A DNA stretch of 42,845 nucleotides from Planktotalea frisia (GCF_001890925.1 NZ_MLCB01000130.1:1-42845), one strand, 5' to 3'; numbered from the stretch's first letter, positions 7,188 through 15,036 are shown. The notes: generated by a model not told the origin, from the sequence alone. Program-made: numbers and translations.

Positions 7188-9634
7188 GCACGCAATCTTT
7201 CGTTCGCAGGATCCCACATCGGTTGATCTTCCTGAACGGTCACGCCGTAGCGCGCACCAAAGATCTCAACCTCCAGTTTCGTGCCCGGCTCAAGCAAGTC
7301 CGCGCGCAGCATCCCAAGTGCGATACATTTGTTTGTCCGATACCCCATGGCAGAGGAGGTGACTTCGCCAACAACCTCATCACCGTTCCAAATTGTGGAC
7401 ATGTAAGGCGCATCAAAGACGCAGGCGTCGTCGATGGTCATAGTGACAAACCCCTTCTTACGACCTGATTGCTTTTCGCTCAGCAACGCGGCTTTGCCCG
7501 GGAAGTCTTGCGGTTTGTCAAACTTGATGAAACGCTCATGACCACCCTCAAGCAAGGTGTAGTCAGTGGACAGATCACCTTTCCAAGCGCGGTAACCCTT
7601 TTCGATACGCATGGAGTTCAGCGCATACATGCCAAAGGGCGTTGCGCCTGCGCCGATCACAGCATCGTAAAGTGCTGGCATATGCGCGTTCTCTGCGTGG
7701 ATTTCCCAACCGAGTTCCCCAGCAAAGCTGACACGGTTCAGCGCGCATGGTTTGCCCGCAACTGTTGCGGATTGGTGTGTAAGCCAACCTGTTGAGAGGT
7801 CCGCATCAGTGCCAATCGTCTCGAAGAGTGTGCGGGACTTGGGGCCCGTAACGATGAGCGTGGAAAACTCCGTCGTGTGATCCGTCAGGGTCAAACCCGC
7901 AGGCAGGTTTTTGTTGAGCACATCAAAATCATGCCACTGCGCGAGCGCGGCGGTGATTAGCGTGAAATGATCCTCACCGTGACGCATCACGGACATTTCT
8001 GTCAGGATACGGCCTCGGCTATCAGCGAAATACGCGAGGTTCATGCGGCCGACTTTTGGCAAAGCGCCAGCGATCAAACCGCGCAAGTATTCTGCGGCAC
8101 CCTCGCCCGTAAGATTGAAGCGAGAGAAGCCCGGCAGATCGAGCACACCGACGCCATCGCGCACTGCTTCGACTTCTTCCTTGATGCGCTGCTCCCATGG
8201 GCCATTACGCTCCCATGTTTGTGTGCTTTCTTCGGATGTGTCGTCGCCGTCTTTGGCAAACCAATTCGCGCGTTCCCATCCATTGAAGGCACCCATTTGG
8301 CCACCAAGCTCCCGGATCTTCGCATCAACTGGCGAGAGCTTCTTATCGCGACCCGCTGGCCATTCGTGATGCGGGAAGTGCATCGCGTATTCGTGGCCGT
8401 AGGTCTCCAGCGCTTTCGCAAGGCAGTGATCGTGATCGGTGTAATCGGTGTAACGACGCGGATCGACGGCCCACATGTCATCTTCTGTTTCGCCGTGCAT
8501 GATCCATTCCGACAGGACCTTACCCGCGCCACCACCTTGAGCGATGCCGAAAGTGAAGGAATGGCCTTCAAACGCATTCGGACAACCCGGCATTGGGCCG
8601 ATCATCGGCAAGCCATCAGGGGCATAGGGGATAGGTCCGTTAATGTTACGCTCGATCCCACCTTCGCCGAGTAAAGGAACACGCTCCATCGCATCAGTAA
8701 TCTGATATTCGATCCGCTCAAGGTCGTCTGGATAAAGCTGGAAAGAGAAATCTTCAGGCATCGGATCTTCGGGCGTGACCCAGTGGGCCTTACAATTCCG
8801 CTCGTAAGGGCCGAGGTTCAAACCGTTTTTGTCCTGACGCAGGTAGTAACTGATATCCACATCGCGCAGCAGCGGCACCTTGTGACCCTTTTCCTTGGTC
8901 CATTCCTCAAGTTCCGGCAGTTGGCCTGTCAGGAAGTATTGATGGGACATAACAACCATCGGCACTGTGCGTCCGCCATGCGGCTTGAACATCTCACCAA
9001 CGCGCTGCGCATAATAACCCGCACAGTTCACCACCTTCTCGCAGCGAATATCACCTTTGTCGGTCTTCACGATCCATTCATCACCATCGCGATCAATACC
9101 TGTTACAGGGCAGAAGCGTTCAATCCGCCCGCCTGCATCACGCGCGCCTTTGGCTAAAGCTTGGGTTAATTGCGCCGGATCAATGTCACCGTCTAAAGGA
9201 TCCCAAAGACCGCCCGTCAGATCATGGGTTTCCATGAAAGGATGCAATTCCTGCATCTCTTTCGGGGTCATGATGTCCATTTGCAGACCTTGATAACGCC
9301 CCATGCCTGCGACACGCTCAAACTCTTGCATCCGTTCTTTGGAATGCGCCAAACGGATTGAGCCGGTAACGTGGTAATTCATCGGATAATCAACATCGGT
9401 CCCCAGCGTGCGATACATCGCGGCGCCGTAACGCTGCATGTTCATCACCGCCCAAGAGCCCGCAAAGTTCGGCACGTTGCCAGCCGCGTGCCATGTGGAA
9501 CCCGCAGTCAATTCATTCTTTTCCAGCAGCACACAGTCTTTCCAGCCTGCTTTGGCCAAATGGTACAAAGTGGACGTGCCGACGACACCGCCACCGATAA
9601 TGACCACACGGGCCGTTGTTGGAAAATCTGACAT
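7184..9634 (-). CDS. Dimethylglycine dehydrogenase-like FAD/GcvT-domain flavoprotein
   Basis: An 816-residue flavoprotein expected to demethylate dimethylglycine to sarcosine with transfer of the one-carbon unit to folate. The FAD dinucleotide motif GGGVVG is at residues 14-19, and ELTAGSTWHAAG follows with His49 at the covalent-FAD position of DMGDH. DGDIDPAQLTQALAKGAR and LLRDVDISYYLRQDKNGL match DMGDH well. The C-terminal half is a GcvT/aminomethyltransferase domain with NGWERANWFA near its start and GELGWEIH and RIEKGYRAW later. It starts 9 bp after the GFA-type gene and overlaps the following membrane-protein gene by 4 bp. DMGDH versus SarDH assignment between this and the 3396-5837 gene is by resemblance and could be swapped. 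Confidence 0.82.
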   Translation of the reverse strand: MSDFPTTARVVIIGGGVVGTSTLYHLAKAGWKDCVLLEKNELTAGSTWHAAGNVPNFAGSWAVMNMQRYGAAMYRTLGTDVDYPMNYHVTGSIRLAHSKERMQEFERVAGMGRYQGLQMDIMTPKEMQELHPFMETHDLTGGLWDPLDGDIDPAQLTQALAKGARDAGGRIERFCPVTGIDRDGDEWIVKTDKGDIRCEKVVNCAGYYAQRVGEMFKPHGGRTVPMVVMSHQYFLTGQLPELEEWTKEKGHKVPLLRDVDISYYLRQDKNGLNLGPYERNCKAHWVTPEDPMPEDFSFQLYPDDLERIEYQITDAMERVPLLGEGGIERNINGPIPYAPDGLPMIGPMPGCPNAFEGHSFTFGIAQGGGAGKVLSEWIMHGETEDDMWAVDPRRYTDYTDHDHCLAKALETYGHEYAMHFPHHEWPAGRDKKLSPVDAKIRELGGQMGAFNGWERANWFAKDGDDTSEESTQTWERNGPWEQRIKEEVEAVRDGVGVLDLPGFSRFNLTGEGAAEYLRGLIAGALPKVGRMNLAYFADSRGRILTEMSVMRHGEDHFTLITAALAQWHDFDVLNKNLPAGLTLTDHTTEFSTLIVTGPKSRTLFETIGTDADLSTGWLTHQSATVAGKPCALNRVSFAGELGWEIHAENAHMPALYDAVIGAGATPFGMYALNSMRIEKGYRAWKGDLSTDYTLLEGGHERFIKFDKPQDFPGKAALLSEKQSGRKKGFVTMTIDDACVFDAPYMSTIWNGDEVVGEVTSSAMGYRTNKCIALGMLRADLLEPGTKLEVEIFGARYGVTVQEDQPMWDPANERLRA

Positions 9635-9643
9635 GTTTGCTCC

Positions 9644-10027
9644 CTAGTTTTCGCTTTGCGGAACGTTGTCCGCGATATTGTAGTAATCGCCTTTGAAGGC
9701 GGTAAAGATGTGTTTGCTCGTCTCGATGCCAGTCGCCCCGTCAATCGTGCCTGACATGACCGAGATGGCACCGTTGTCGGCTTCATGCTTCCAAAAAAGC
9801 GATGACCCGCATGTGTTGCAGAACCCACGTTTTGCTTCTGGCGTGGATTGGAACCACGCAAGCGTCGCGTCCTTGGTGATTTTGAGTTGGTCTGGCCCAA
9901 CCTGCGTCGCCGACACATAATGCCCGCTGGTTTTGCGACACTGCACGCAATGACAGGCAACCGAAGGACGCAGATCGCCGCTCAACTCAAAAGTGACACC
10001 GCCACAAAGGCAGCTTCCCGTTTTCAT
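9644..10027 (-). CDS. GFA/CENP-V-type zinc protein
   Basis: A 127-residue protein of the GFA (glutathione-dependent formaldehyde-activating enzyme-like) family. Its zinc-ligand cysteines are visible as CLCGG near residue 6, CHCVQC near residue 30 and CNTCGS near residue 75. Family members were first described as speeding formaldehyde-glutathione adduct formation, a role later questioned, so the function is uncertain. Its place directly before two N-methyl dehydrogenases that release formaldehyde-level carbon makes formaldehyde handling plausible. The ATG at 10027 overlaps the stop of the LysE-type gene as ATGA. A longer upstream reading was rejected because it runs antisense-like through LysE in another frame. 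Confidence 0.85.
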   Translation of the reverse strand: MKTGSCLCGGVTFELSGDLRPSVACHCVQCRKTSGHYVSATQVGPDQLKITKDATLAWFQSTPEAKRGFCNTCGSSLFWKHEADNGAISVMSGTIDGATGIETSKHIFTAFKGDYYNIADNVPQSEN

Positions 10028-10644
10028 GCTGTTTTTCCCATGTTCGTACTCCCCAAAAGCACACCGTAAACAATGAAACACGCCGCCATTGCGCGGCGGA
10101 CCCAGACGTTGAATACCGCACCAAGTGCTGCGCGACCGATGCCTGCGCCAAGCGCAGTAAAGCCGCAATAACTCAGCGTAGTCAGGAAGAGTGCTGTCGG
10201 CACGATGACACTCATTTGCTCCCAAATGGGCACACTTGGGTCTACGAATTGGCTGAACGCGGCCAAGTATCCTGCCACACTTTTTGGATTGATCACCGCG
10301 ATCGCCAGCGCGCGCATGTAGATAGAGCCTGTTTTTGGCGGCAGTTTAGGCACGGGTTTGCGCGCGTATATCAAACCTTTGATACCCAGCCAGATCAGCC
10401 AAGCCGCCCCAATATATTTCGCCATTAAAAAACCTGTTTCAGAGGCCGCGATAAGCGCGGTCACGCCCAGCGCTGACAGCACCAAGAAAAGCGTCGCTTG
10501 CGTCAATATCCCTGCAACGCCCCAAAGACTTCGCACGAAGCCAAGTTGCATCCCATTCGTGATGCAATTTAGTGCATTTGGCCCCGGCGTGGTTACGAAC
10601 ACGACCCAAAACAGTGCGAAAATCGTCCATGCCTCGAAACTCAT
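10024..10644 (-). CDS. LysE/RhtB-family exporter
   Basis: A 206-residue inner-membrane exporter with about six hydrophobic segments. The N-terminus has the family signature VVFVTTPGPNALNCITNGM, and AIAVINPKSVAGYLAAF sits mid-protein where LysE/RhtB members have their N-P-K motif. Members export amino acids and derivatives. In this operon an exporter for methylated glycines, glycine or methionine is conceivable but unproven. GAGGA lies seven bases before the ATG. It begins 10 bp after the XRE-cupin regulator gene and overlaps the GFA-type gene by 4 bp. Confidence 0.9.
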   Translation of the reverse strand: MSFEAWTIFALFWVVFVTTPGPNALNCITNGMQLGFVRSLWGVAGILTQATLFLVLSALGVTALIAASETGFLMAKYIGAAWLIWLGIKGLIYARKPVPKLPPKTGSIYMRALAIAVINPKSVAGYLAAFSQFVDPSVPIWEQMSVIVPTALFLTTLSYCGFTALGAGIGRAALGAVFNVWVRRAMAACFIVYGVLLGSTNMGKTA

Positions 10645-10654
10645 GCGCGCATCC

Positions 10655-11227
10655 TCAATACACCGGTGGCGCGATCACCCAGATCGCAACAGCTGGTTCA
10701 GAATATGGATTCGCCCATTGATAAGACGCACCTTTGATGCGGAAACTATCCCCTGCGCTGACTGTGAACGACTGCCCGCCAATCACCAGATCAAGCTTGC
10801 CCGACACCAGATACCCCACTTCTTGCGTGGGGCGTGTCACCGCCTCTTCCATGGTCGCACCGGAATCAAAGGTGGAATGCACCATCTCGAAATCATCGGT
10901 CAAGTCTGGAGACAGCAGTTCTTCAACCAACCCCTGTTCTTTCGAACCTATGGGACGGCGCGCATGCTTGCGCACGATGATCCCCGCTTCTTGGGCTGGG
11001 GTTTGTGCTTGCCCAAAAAGAATGGAAACTGGCACTTCAAGCGTCTTCGCAATCTGCTTGAGATCGAAGACCGACGGCTCTGAGAGATCGCGCTCGACCT
11101 GAGACACCCAGCCAACAGAGCGATCCAATGCGCTCGCCAAATCGCTCAACGTCAAACCACGCGCTTTGCGCAATGCCCGCAGGTCTGCGCCGAGGCTTTT
11201 GGTCTTGGTTAAATCCGATTGGATCAT
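10655..11227 (-). CDS. XRE-family regulator with C-terminal cupin sensor domain
   Basis: A 190-residue DNA-binding protein. Residues about 12-66 form a lambda-repressor-like helix-turn-helix (LGADLRALRKARGLTLSDLA, then SVGWVSQVERDLSEPS). Residues about 110-188 form a cupin_2 sensor barrel (PTQEVGYLVSGKLDLVIGG, then GDSFRIKGASYQWANP). Such XRE-cupin proteins are usually local repressors or activators answering to a small metabolite of the adjacent pathway. It is the first gene of the seven-gene block, and two matching inverted repeats lie just upstream at 11246-11309, suggesting autoregulation. The ligand may be glycine betaine, dimethylglycine or sarcosine by position. Confidence 0.9.
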   Translation of the reverse strand: MIQSDLTKTKSLGADLRALRKARGLTLSDLASALDRSVGWVSQVERDLSEPSVFDLKQIAKTLEVPVSILFGQAQTPAQEAGIIVRKHARRPIGSKEQGLVEELLSPDLTDDFEMVHSTFDSGATMEEAVTRPTQEVGYLVSGKLDLVIGGQSFTVSAGDSFRIKGASYQWANPYSEPAVAIWVIAPPVY

Positions 11228-11245
11228 GTGCGATTCGAGGCTTTC

Positions 11246-11270
11246 GTGAAAAATGGTTCCTATTTTTCAC
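11246..11270. promoter_or_regulatory. Perfect 9-bp inverted repeat, putative operator 1
   Basis: GTGAAAAAT, seven bases, then ATTTTTCAC forms a perfect dyad 19 bases before the XRE-cupin start codon. Its core TGAAAAA-N9-TTTTTCA recurs at 11287-11309. This is a likely binding site for the adjacent regulator; the factor is inferred, the symmetry is read directly. Confidence 0.65.
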
Positions 11271-11286
11271 CAAAGCTGAACACGTA

Positions 11287-11309
11287 TGAAAAATCAAAGG
11301 TTTTTTTCA
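11287..11309. promoter_or_regulatory. Inverted repeat, putative operator 2
   Basis: TGAAAAA (11287-11293), nine bases, then TTTTTCA (11303-11309). Arm sequence and spacing equal those of operator 1, and the two centres (11258 and 11298) are 40 bp apart, close to four helical turns. The promoter of the operon probably lies between or within the two sites. Confidence 0.6.
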
Positions 11310-11343
11310 CGGCGATTAGATTTGTTAAAGTGCAAGAGGTGAT

Positions 11344-11805
11344 CTAGCGAACGAGTGCGAAGACTTCGCTCAAAAGATGGCTCAAATTATCTGCATCTTC
11401 CTGAGTAAACGCATCGGGTTGATCGCTGTCGATATCGAGTACGCCAAGCAATCGGCCAGCTTTATTTTGCACAGGAATAACCAGTTCTGAACGGGTGGAA
11501 CTCGCACATGCGATATGTCCCTCGAACATATCCACATCGGCGACCAACTGTGTTTCTCTTTTGCGCGCAGCTGCGCCGCAAACGCCACGATTGAATGGAA
11601 TAACGAGGCAACCATGTCCCCCTTGATAGGGCCCGATCTTAAGAAGCTCCGGTTCAGTGACGCGGTAAAAACCGGTCCAATCAAACCGCGCATCGCTATG
11701 GTGCAACTCGCAGACAAAAGTCGCCATCAACGCGATTTCATCAGTCTCATTACTGGTCAAAGACAAGATTGCTGCGCGTAAATCTTTGTAGTTGATTTTA
11801 GTCAT
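11344..11805 (-). CDS. msrC: Free methionine-(R)-sulfoxide reductase (GAF domain)
   Basis: A 153-residue cytoplasmic GAF-domain enzyme that reduces free L-methionine-(R)-sulfoxide. The three cysteines of the fRMsr mechanism are present: Cys66 in QGGHGCLVIPF, Cys76 in NRGVCGAAA and Cys100 in GHIACAS, each in its usual surroundings. LLGVLDIDSD closes the GAF core. The start at 11805 (GGTGA upstream) gives the usual family length. An in-frame ATG at 11883 would add 26 unrelated residues and run into the divergent gene, so it was not used. The gene lies directly upstream of the betaine/methionine operon on the same strand but is separated from it by that operon's promoter region. Confidence 0.88.
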   Translation of the reverse strand: MTKINYKDLRAAILSLTSNETDEIALMATFVCELHHSDARFDWTGFYRVTEPELLKIGPYQGGHGCLVIPFNRGVCGAAARKRETQLVADVDMFEGHIACASSTRSELVIPVQNKAGRLLGVLDIDSDQPDAFTQEDADNLSHLLSEVFALVR

Positions 11806-11875
11806 GTCGCTCACCGAATCGTAACCAATTGCTTCTAGCTGTGATCGCAGGTTTTCCAAAACAGGCAAGATTAAG

Positions 11876-12223
11876 ATGAACATTACAAGCGAAACGACTG
11901 GCGATCTTCAGATTTTAACTGTCCACGCGCAACGGATTGATGCCGTGGCGGCGATCCAGTTCAAAGATACCGTGCGCGAACTCACCGCCGACCAAGATAC
12001 GGCTGTGGTGCTCGATTTGTCTCAGGTGGATTTCATTGATTCAAGCGGGCTAGGCGCGATCGTTGCGTCGATGAAGCAACTTGGTAAAGAACGCCCTTTG
12101 CATCTCGCTGGATTGACACCGATTGTGTCGAAAGTGTTTGCCTTGACGCGAATGGAACGTGTTTTCAAGATTTTCAAATCACCACATGAAGCCGTCCAAA
12201 TAGATGAGGCTAAAAGTGCCTGA
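11876..12223 (+). CDS. STAS-domain anti-sigma factor antagonist (RsbV/SpoIIAA type)
   Basis: A 115-residue single STAS-domain protein of the partner-switch type. The conserved phosphorylation loop is at residues 52-61 (DFIDSSGLGA), with Ser56 aligning with the phosphorylated Ser58 of B. subtilis SpoIIAA. Dephosphorylated members bind and sequester an RsbW-type kinase, which is encoded immediately downstream with overlapping frames. The GAGAxG-type binding site is weak. No PP2C phosphatase or sigma factor gene is present nearby, so the output of the switch is not visible here. Confidence 0.9.
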   Translation: MNITSETTGDLQILTVHAQRIDAVAAIQFKDTVRELTADQDTAVVLDLSQVDFIDSSGLGAIVASMKQLGKERPLHLAGLTPIVSKVFALTRMERVFKIFKSPHEAVQIDEAKSA

Positions 12224-12698
12224 TGGCTCTTTTATAGAACCCATGCATCTCATGCCAAACACACCTGCGCAGCCTGATATTCATTTGGTCTTCCCTGCTA
12301 CGGAAATATCTGTGCGGCGCGCTTTGTTGTCATTGCGCGCCTCTCTAAAGGCACTGGCGGTTGATGATCTCACAATTGGCACGGTTGAAATTATTTTGGC
12401 CGAGGTTGCGAATAACATTGTCGAACATGCCTACCCGTTGAATGTCAGCGGCACGGTAACATTGGCCTGCACCAAAGCCGAACAAGAGCTGCGATTTGAG
12501 GTCTGTGATCAAGGAAAACCCTTGCCTGGTGGCGAAATCCCTTCGAAAAAAGAGCACGATCTTGAAGCCGACAGAAACCAGCTACCAGAGGGTGGATTCG
12601 GTTGGGGCTTGATCCGCGATATGACAACGATGCTGATGTATAAGCGCGACCAAGGTCGCAACATTCTCCGTTTCAGAGTAGCTTTCGCTAATATCTAA
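12216..12698 (+). CDS. RsbW-type serine kinase / anti-sigma factor (HATPase_c_2)
   Basis: A protein of about 160 residues with a GHKL ATPase fold. The N-box EVANNIVEHAY, the G1 region VCDQGKPLPGG and the G2 region GGFGWGLIRDM are all present. Such proteins phosphorylate the STAS antagonist and bind a sigma factor or other partner. The start is uncertain: GTG at 12216 has GATGAGG six bases upstream and is chosen here, while ATG at 12204 (no good binding site) would add four residues. Either start overlaps the STAS gene, so the pair is translated as a unit. The convergent or downstream region holds no further member of the pathway. Confidence 0.85.
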   Translation: MPDGSFIEPMHLMPNTPAQPDIHLVFPATEISVRRALLSLRASLKALAVDDLTIGTVEIILAEVANNIVEHAYPLNVSGTVTLACTKAEQELRFEVCDQGKPLPGGEIPSKKEHDLEADRNQLPEGGFGWGLIRDMTTMLMYKRDQGRNILRFRVAFANI

Positions 12699-13051
12699 GA
12701 GCGTTCATGCGCGATGACCAATTCACGCGCGACTCATAGCGCGAGAGAATCGCTGCGCTAAGCGCACAGCAGCGCAATCTGGAGTAGCAAATTTTACCGC
12801 CTGCCGACCGATGGTAGCACTATATTATACGACGCAGCCGAATGACCAAATATTGCCTCATTCACACCAAACATCGGCCCCGAAGCATAGTCATACCCAT
12901 TCTTGTAGCTGCATATAGCTTCATTCCAGCGTCGCGTGTTAATTGCCCCCACCCAGTACGCGACGCTGGGAACCTCCCTCAAACAAGTTGATTGATTGGC
13001 AAGTTGGATGGTCCGACCTATGCTCTCTCTTAACTTATTGAGAGAGACGAT
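12699..13051. other. 353-bp gap between rsbW and ggt with two inverted repeats
   Basis: I find no convincing gene here. The region holds a 12-bp perfect inverted repeat (CCAGCGTCGCGT at 12926-12937 and its complement at 12958-12969, 20-base loop). It also holds CTCTCTC (13023-13029) pairing with GAGAGAG (13040-13046), the latter overlapping the ggt ribosome-binding site. A 108-codon minus-strand frame runs through the gap into ggt but has no family resemblance and was dropped. The ggt promoter must be here, but I see no strong consensus. Confidence 0.6.
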
Positions 13052-14629
13052 ATGCGCGATTTTCATTTCCCTGGTCGTTCCGAAGTTTTTGCAAGCAATG
13101 GCATGTGTGCAACCTCGCATCCGTTAGGGGCTGCTGTAGGTATCGATATTCTTAAACGTGGCGGCTCAGCGATGGATGCTGCTATCGCGGGGGCCTTCGT
13201 TCTGGGCATTTGTGAACCGCAAATGACAGGAATAGGCGGTGATTTGTTCGCGCTGATTTCGCCTGCGAATTCCAACAAAATCCATGCTTACAACGGATCC
13301 GGTCGCGCGCCTGCTGCCGCAAGTGCTGAAAACCTGCGTGCGCAAGGGCATGAAACCGTCCCACTTTTTGGCGCCGACGCTGTGACTATCCCAACAGCGA
13401 TGCACGCCTTTGCCGAAATGAGTGAAAAATGGGGAAAACTTGGGCTCGATGTGTTGCTCGCACCGACAATCCACTACGCGCAAGAAGGTGTTCCCGTCGC
13501 GCCGCGCGTTGCGTTTGACTGGTTGGATGCGTCCAAAGCACTGCAAGGCGCGGGTAAAACCCACTACTTGATAAACGGCAAAGTGCCAAAAGCAGGCGAA
13601 ATATTTCGTGCGCCCGGCCAAGCTGAAGTTTTAAAGCGGGTCGCGAAAGATGGCGTCAAAGCTTTCTATGAAGGCGAAATCGCAGAAGATATGCTCAACG
13701 CGCTAAACACGCTTGGCGGAGTCCACACTGCGAGCGATTTTGCAAATGTCAGCTCTAACGAAACGACACCCGTTAGCGGCACATACAAAGGTACAGAATT
13801 GTTCGAGCATCCGCCAAACGGCCAAGGTGCGACGGCAATCTTGTTGCTCAATATCTTGAAACACTTCGACATCGCTGCGATGGACCCATTTGGAACCCAA
13901 CGTGCGCACATCGAAGCAGAGGCGACGAAGCTTGCCTATGATGCACGCAATCGCTTTCTTGCCGATCCGGATCACACGACAAAACTTGACCACATGCTTG
14001 CGCCTGAAACTGCGGAAAAACTTGCGGCTTTGATTGATCCCAAGCGCGCAATGCCTTCTGCGGCAGCCCTCAGCGAAGCGGTTCACAAAGACACGATCTA
14101 CATCACTGCGGTGGATCGCGACGGCATGTCCGTTTCTCTAATTTATTCTATTTTTCATGGATTTGGCTCTGGCATCGCCTCTGAGAAATTCGGAATTCTG
14201 CTACAAAACCGCGGTGCTGGTTTCACGTTGGAGCAAGGTCATCCCAATGAGCTGGGCGCAGGAAAGCGACCCATGCACACGATTATCCCGGGGATGCTGG
14301 CTGAAAATGGAATACCGACGATGCCCTTTGGTGTGATGGGCGGCGCCTATCAACCCAATGGGCACGCACGTTTCCTTTCAAATTTGAACGACTTCGGCAT
14401 GGACGCGCAAAGCGCGATTGATGCACCCCGCGCCTTTGCAGATGGCGGTGTCCTCAAAATAGAGAAGGGTTATAGCGAGCAAGTGCGCGCAGAATTGACC
14501 GATCTTGGTCACAAAATCGAAGTGCCTAACGGACCTATTGGTGGCGCTCAGTCGATCAAGATAAGTGAAAATGGCGTTCTCATTGGCGCATCTGATCCAA
14601 GAAAAGACGGATGCGCGTTGGGCTATTAA
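13052..14629 (+). CDS. ggt: Gamma-glutamyltransferase family protein
   Basis: A 525-residue Ntn-hydrolase of the gamma-glutamyltranspeptidase family, which cleaves or transfers gamma-glutamyl groups (glutathione and relatives) or acts as a cephalosporin acylase-like amidase. The N-terminal half has MCATSHPLGAAVGIDILKRGG and GIGGDLFA. The autoprocessing/nucleophile threonine is expected at Thr348 in HKDTIYITAVDRDG, followed by SLIYSIFHGFGSGI in the mature small subunit. No signal peptide is visible, so unlike E. coli Ggt it is probably cytoplasmic. The ATG is preceded by GAGAGAG within a possible hairpin. It converges with hspQ, sharing TTAA. Confidence 0.87.
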   Translation: MRDFHFPGRSEVFASNGMCATSHPLGAAVGIDILKRGGSAMDAAIAGAFVLGICEPQMTGIGGDLFALISPANSNKIHAYNGSGRAPAAASAENLRAQGHETVPLFGADAVTIPTAMHAFAEMSEKWGKLGLDVLLAPTIHYAQEGVPVAPRVAFDWLDASKALQGAGKTHYLINGKVPKAGEIFRAPGQAEVLKRVAKDGVKAFYEGEIAEDMLNALNTLGGVHTASDFANVSSNETTPVSGTYKGTELFEHPPNGQGATAILLLNILKHFDIAAMDPFGTQRAHIEAEATKLAYDARNRFLADPDHTTKLDHMLAPETAEKLAALIDPKRAMPSAAALSEAVHKDTIYITAVDRDGMSVSLIYSIFHGFGSGIASEKFGILLQNRGAGFTLEQGHPNELGAGKRPMHTIIPGMLAENGIPTMPFGVMGGAYQPNGHARFLSNLNDFGMDAQSAIDAPRAFADGGVLKIEKGYSEQVRAELTDLGHKIEVPNGPIGGAQSIKISENGVLIGASDPRKDGCALGY

Positions 14630-14952
14630 TTCAGCTGGAAATGCAACGGATAGGTCCCGTCTTCGATGGGGCCGAACAGATCCTCGATATCAGGGTGGTC
14701 CACAGGTTCGCCTGAATAATCAGCGATCAGGTTTTGCTCTGACACATACGCCACATAATAGCTCTGATCATTTTCTGCGAGCAGGTGATAGTAGGGCTGC
14801 TCACGTTTGGGCCGACTATCCTCAGGAATCGCATCGTACCACTCTTCAGTATTGTTGAACGTCGGATCGACATCAAAAACCACGCCGCGAAACGGGTGCT
14901 TTTTGTGTCGGACGATTTGCCCGAGGTGATATTTTGAGTGCGCGATCATCAT
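14626..14952 (-). CDS. hspQ: Heat-shock protein HspQ (hemimethylated-DNA-binding/YccV-like)
   Basis: A 108-residue protein of the HspQ/YccV family, which in E. coli binds hemimethylated oriC DNA and is also a Lon-specificity factor. The core YHLGQIVRHKKHPFRGVVFD, then NTEEWYDAIP and PYYHLLAENDQSYYVAYV, matches the family closely. AGGAG ten bases before the ATG at 14952 sets the start; a longer in-frame reading has no support. It ends inside the stop of the convergent ggt gene. The HspQ role in this organism is inferred from family. Confidence 0.9.
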   Translation of the reverse strand: MMIAHSKYHLGQIVRHKKHPFRGVVFDVDPTFNNTEEWYDAIPEDSRPKREQPYYHLLAENDQSYYVAYVSEQNLIADYSGEPVDHPDIEDLFGPIEDGTYPLHFQLN

Positions 14953-15036
14953 TGCATTGCAGCTCCTACATTTGGTTAGTACCCAATTCAAGGGCGTCTT
15001 GTCCAATTTTTGAGCCATTTTTCAGGGAAACAGTTT

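Noticed and set aside
7967-8674. 235-codon plus-strand frame inside the DMGDH-like gene
   Set aside because: Antisense to conserved GcvT-domain sequence; no family resemblance.
11876-11883. Upstream start of msrC at 11883
   Set aside because: It would overlap the divergent STAS gene and add residues absent from the family; the ATG at 11805 fits better.
12794-13120. 108-codon minus-strand frame in the rsbW-ggt gap
   Set aside because: It begins inside ggt, spans the inverted repeat and resembles no family.
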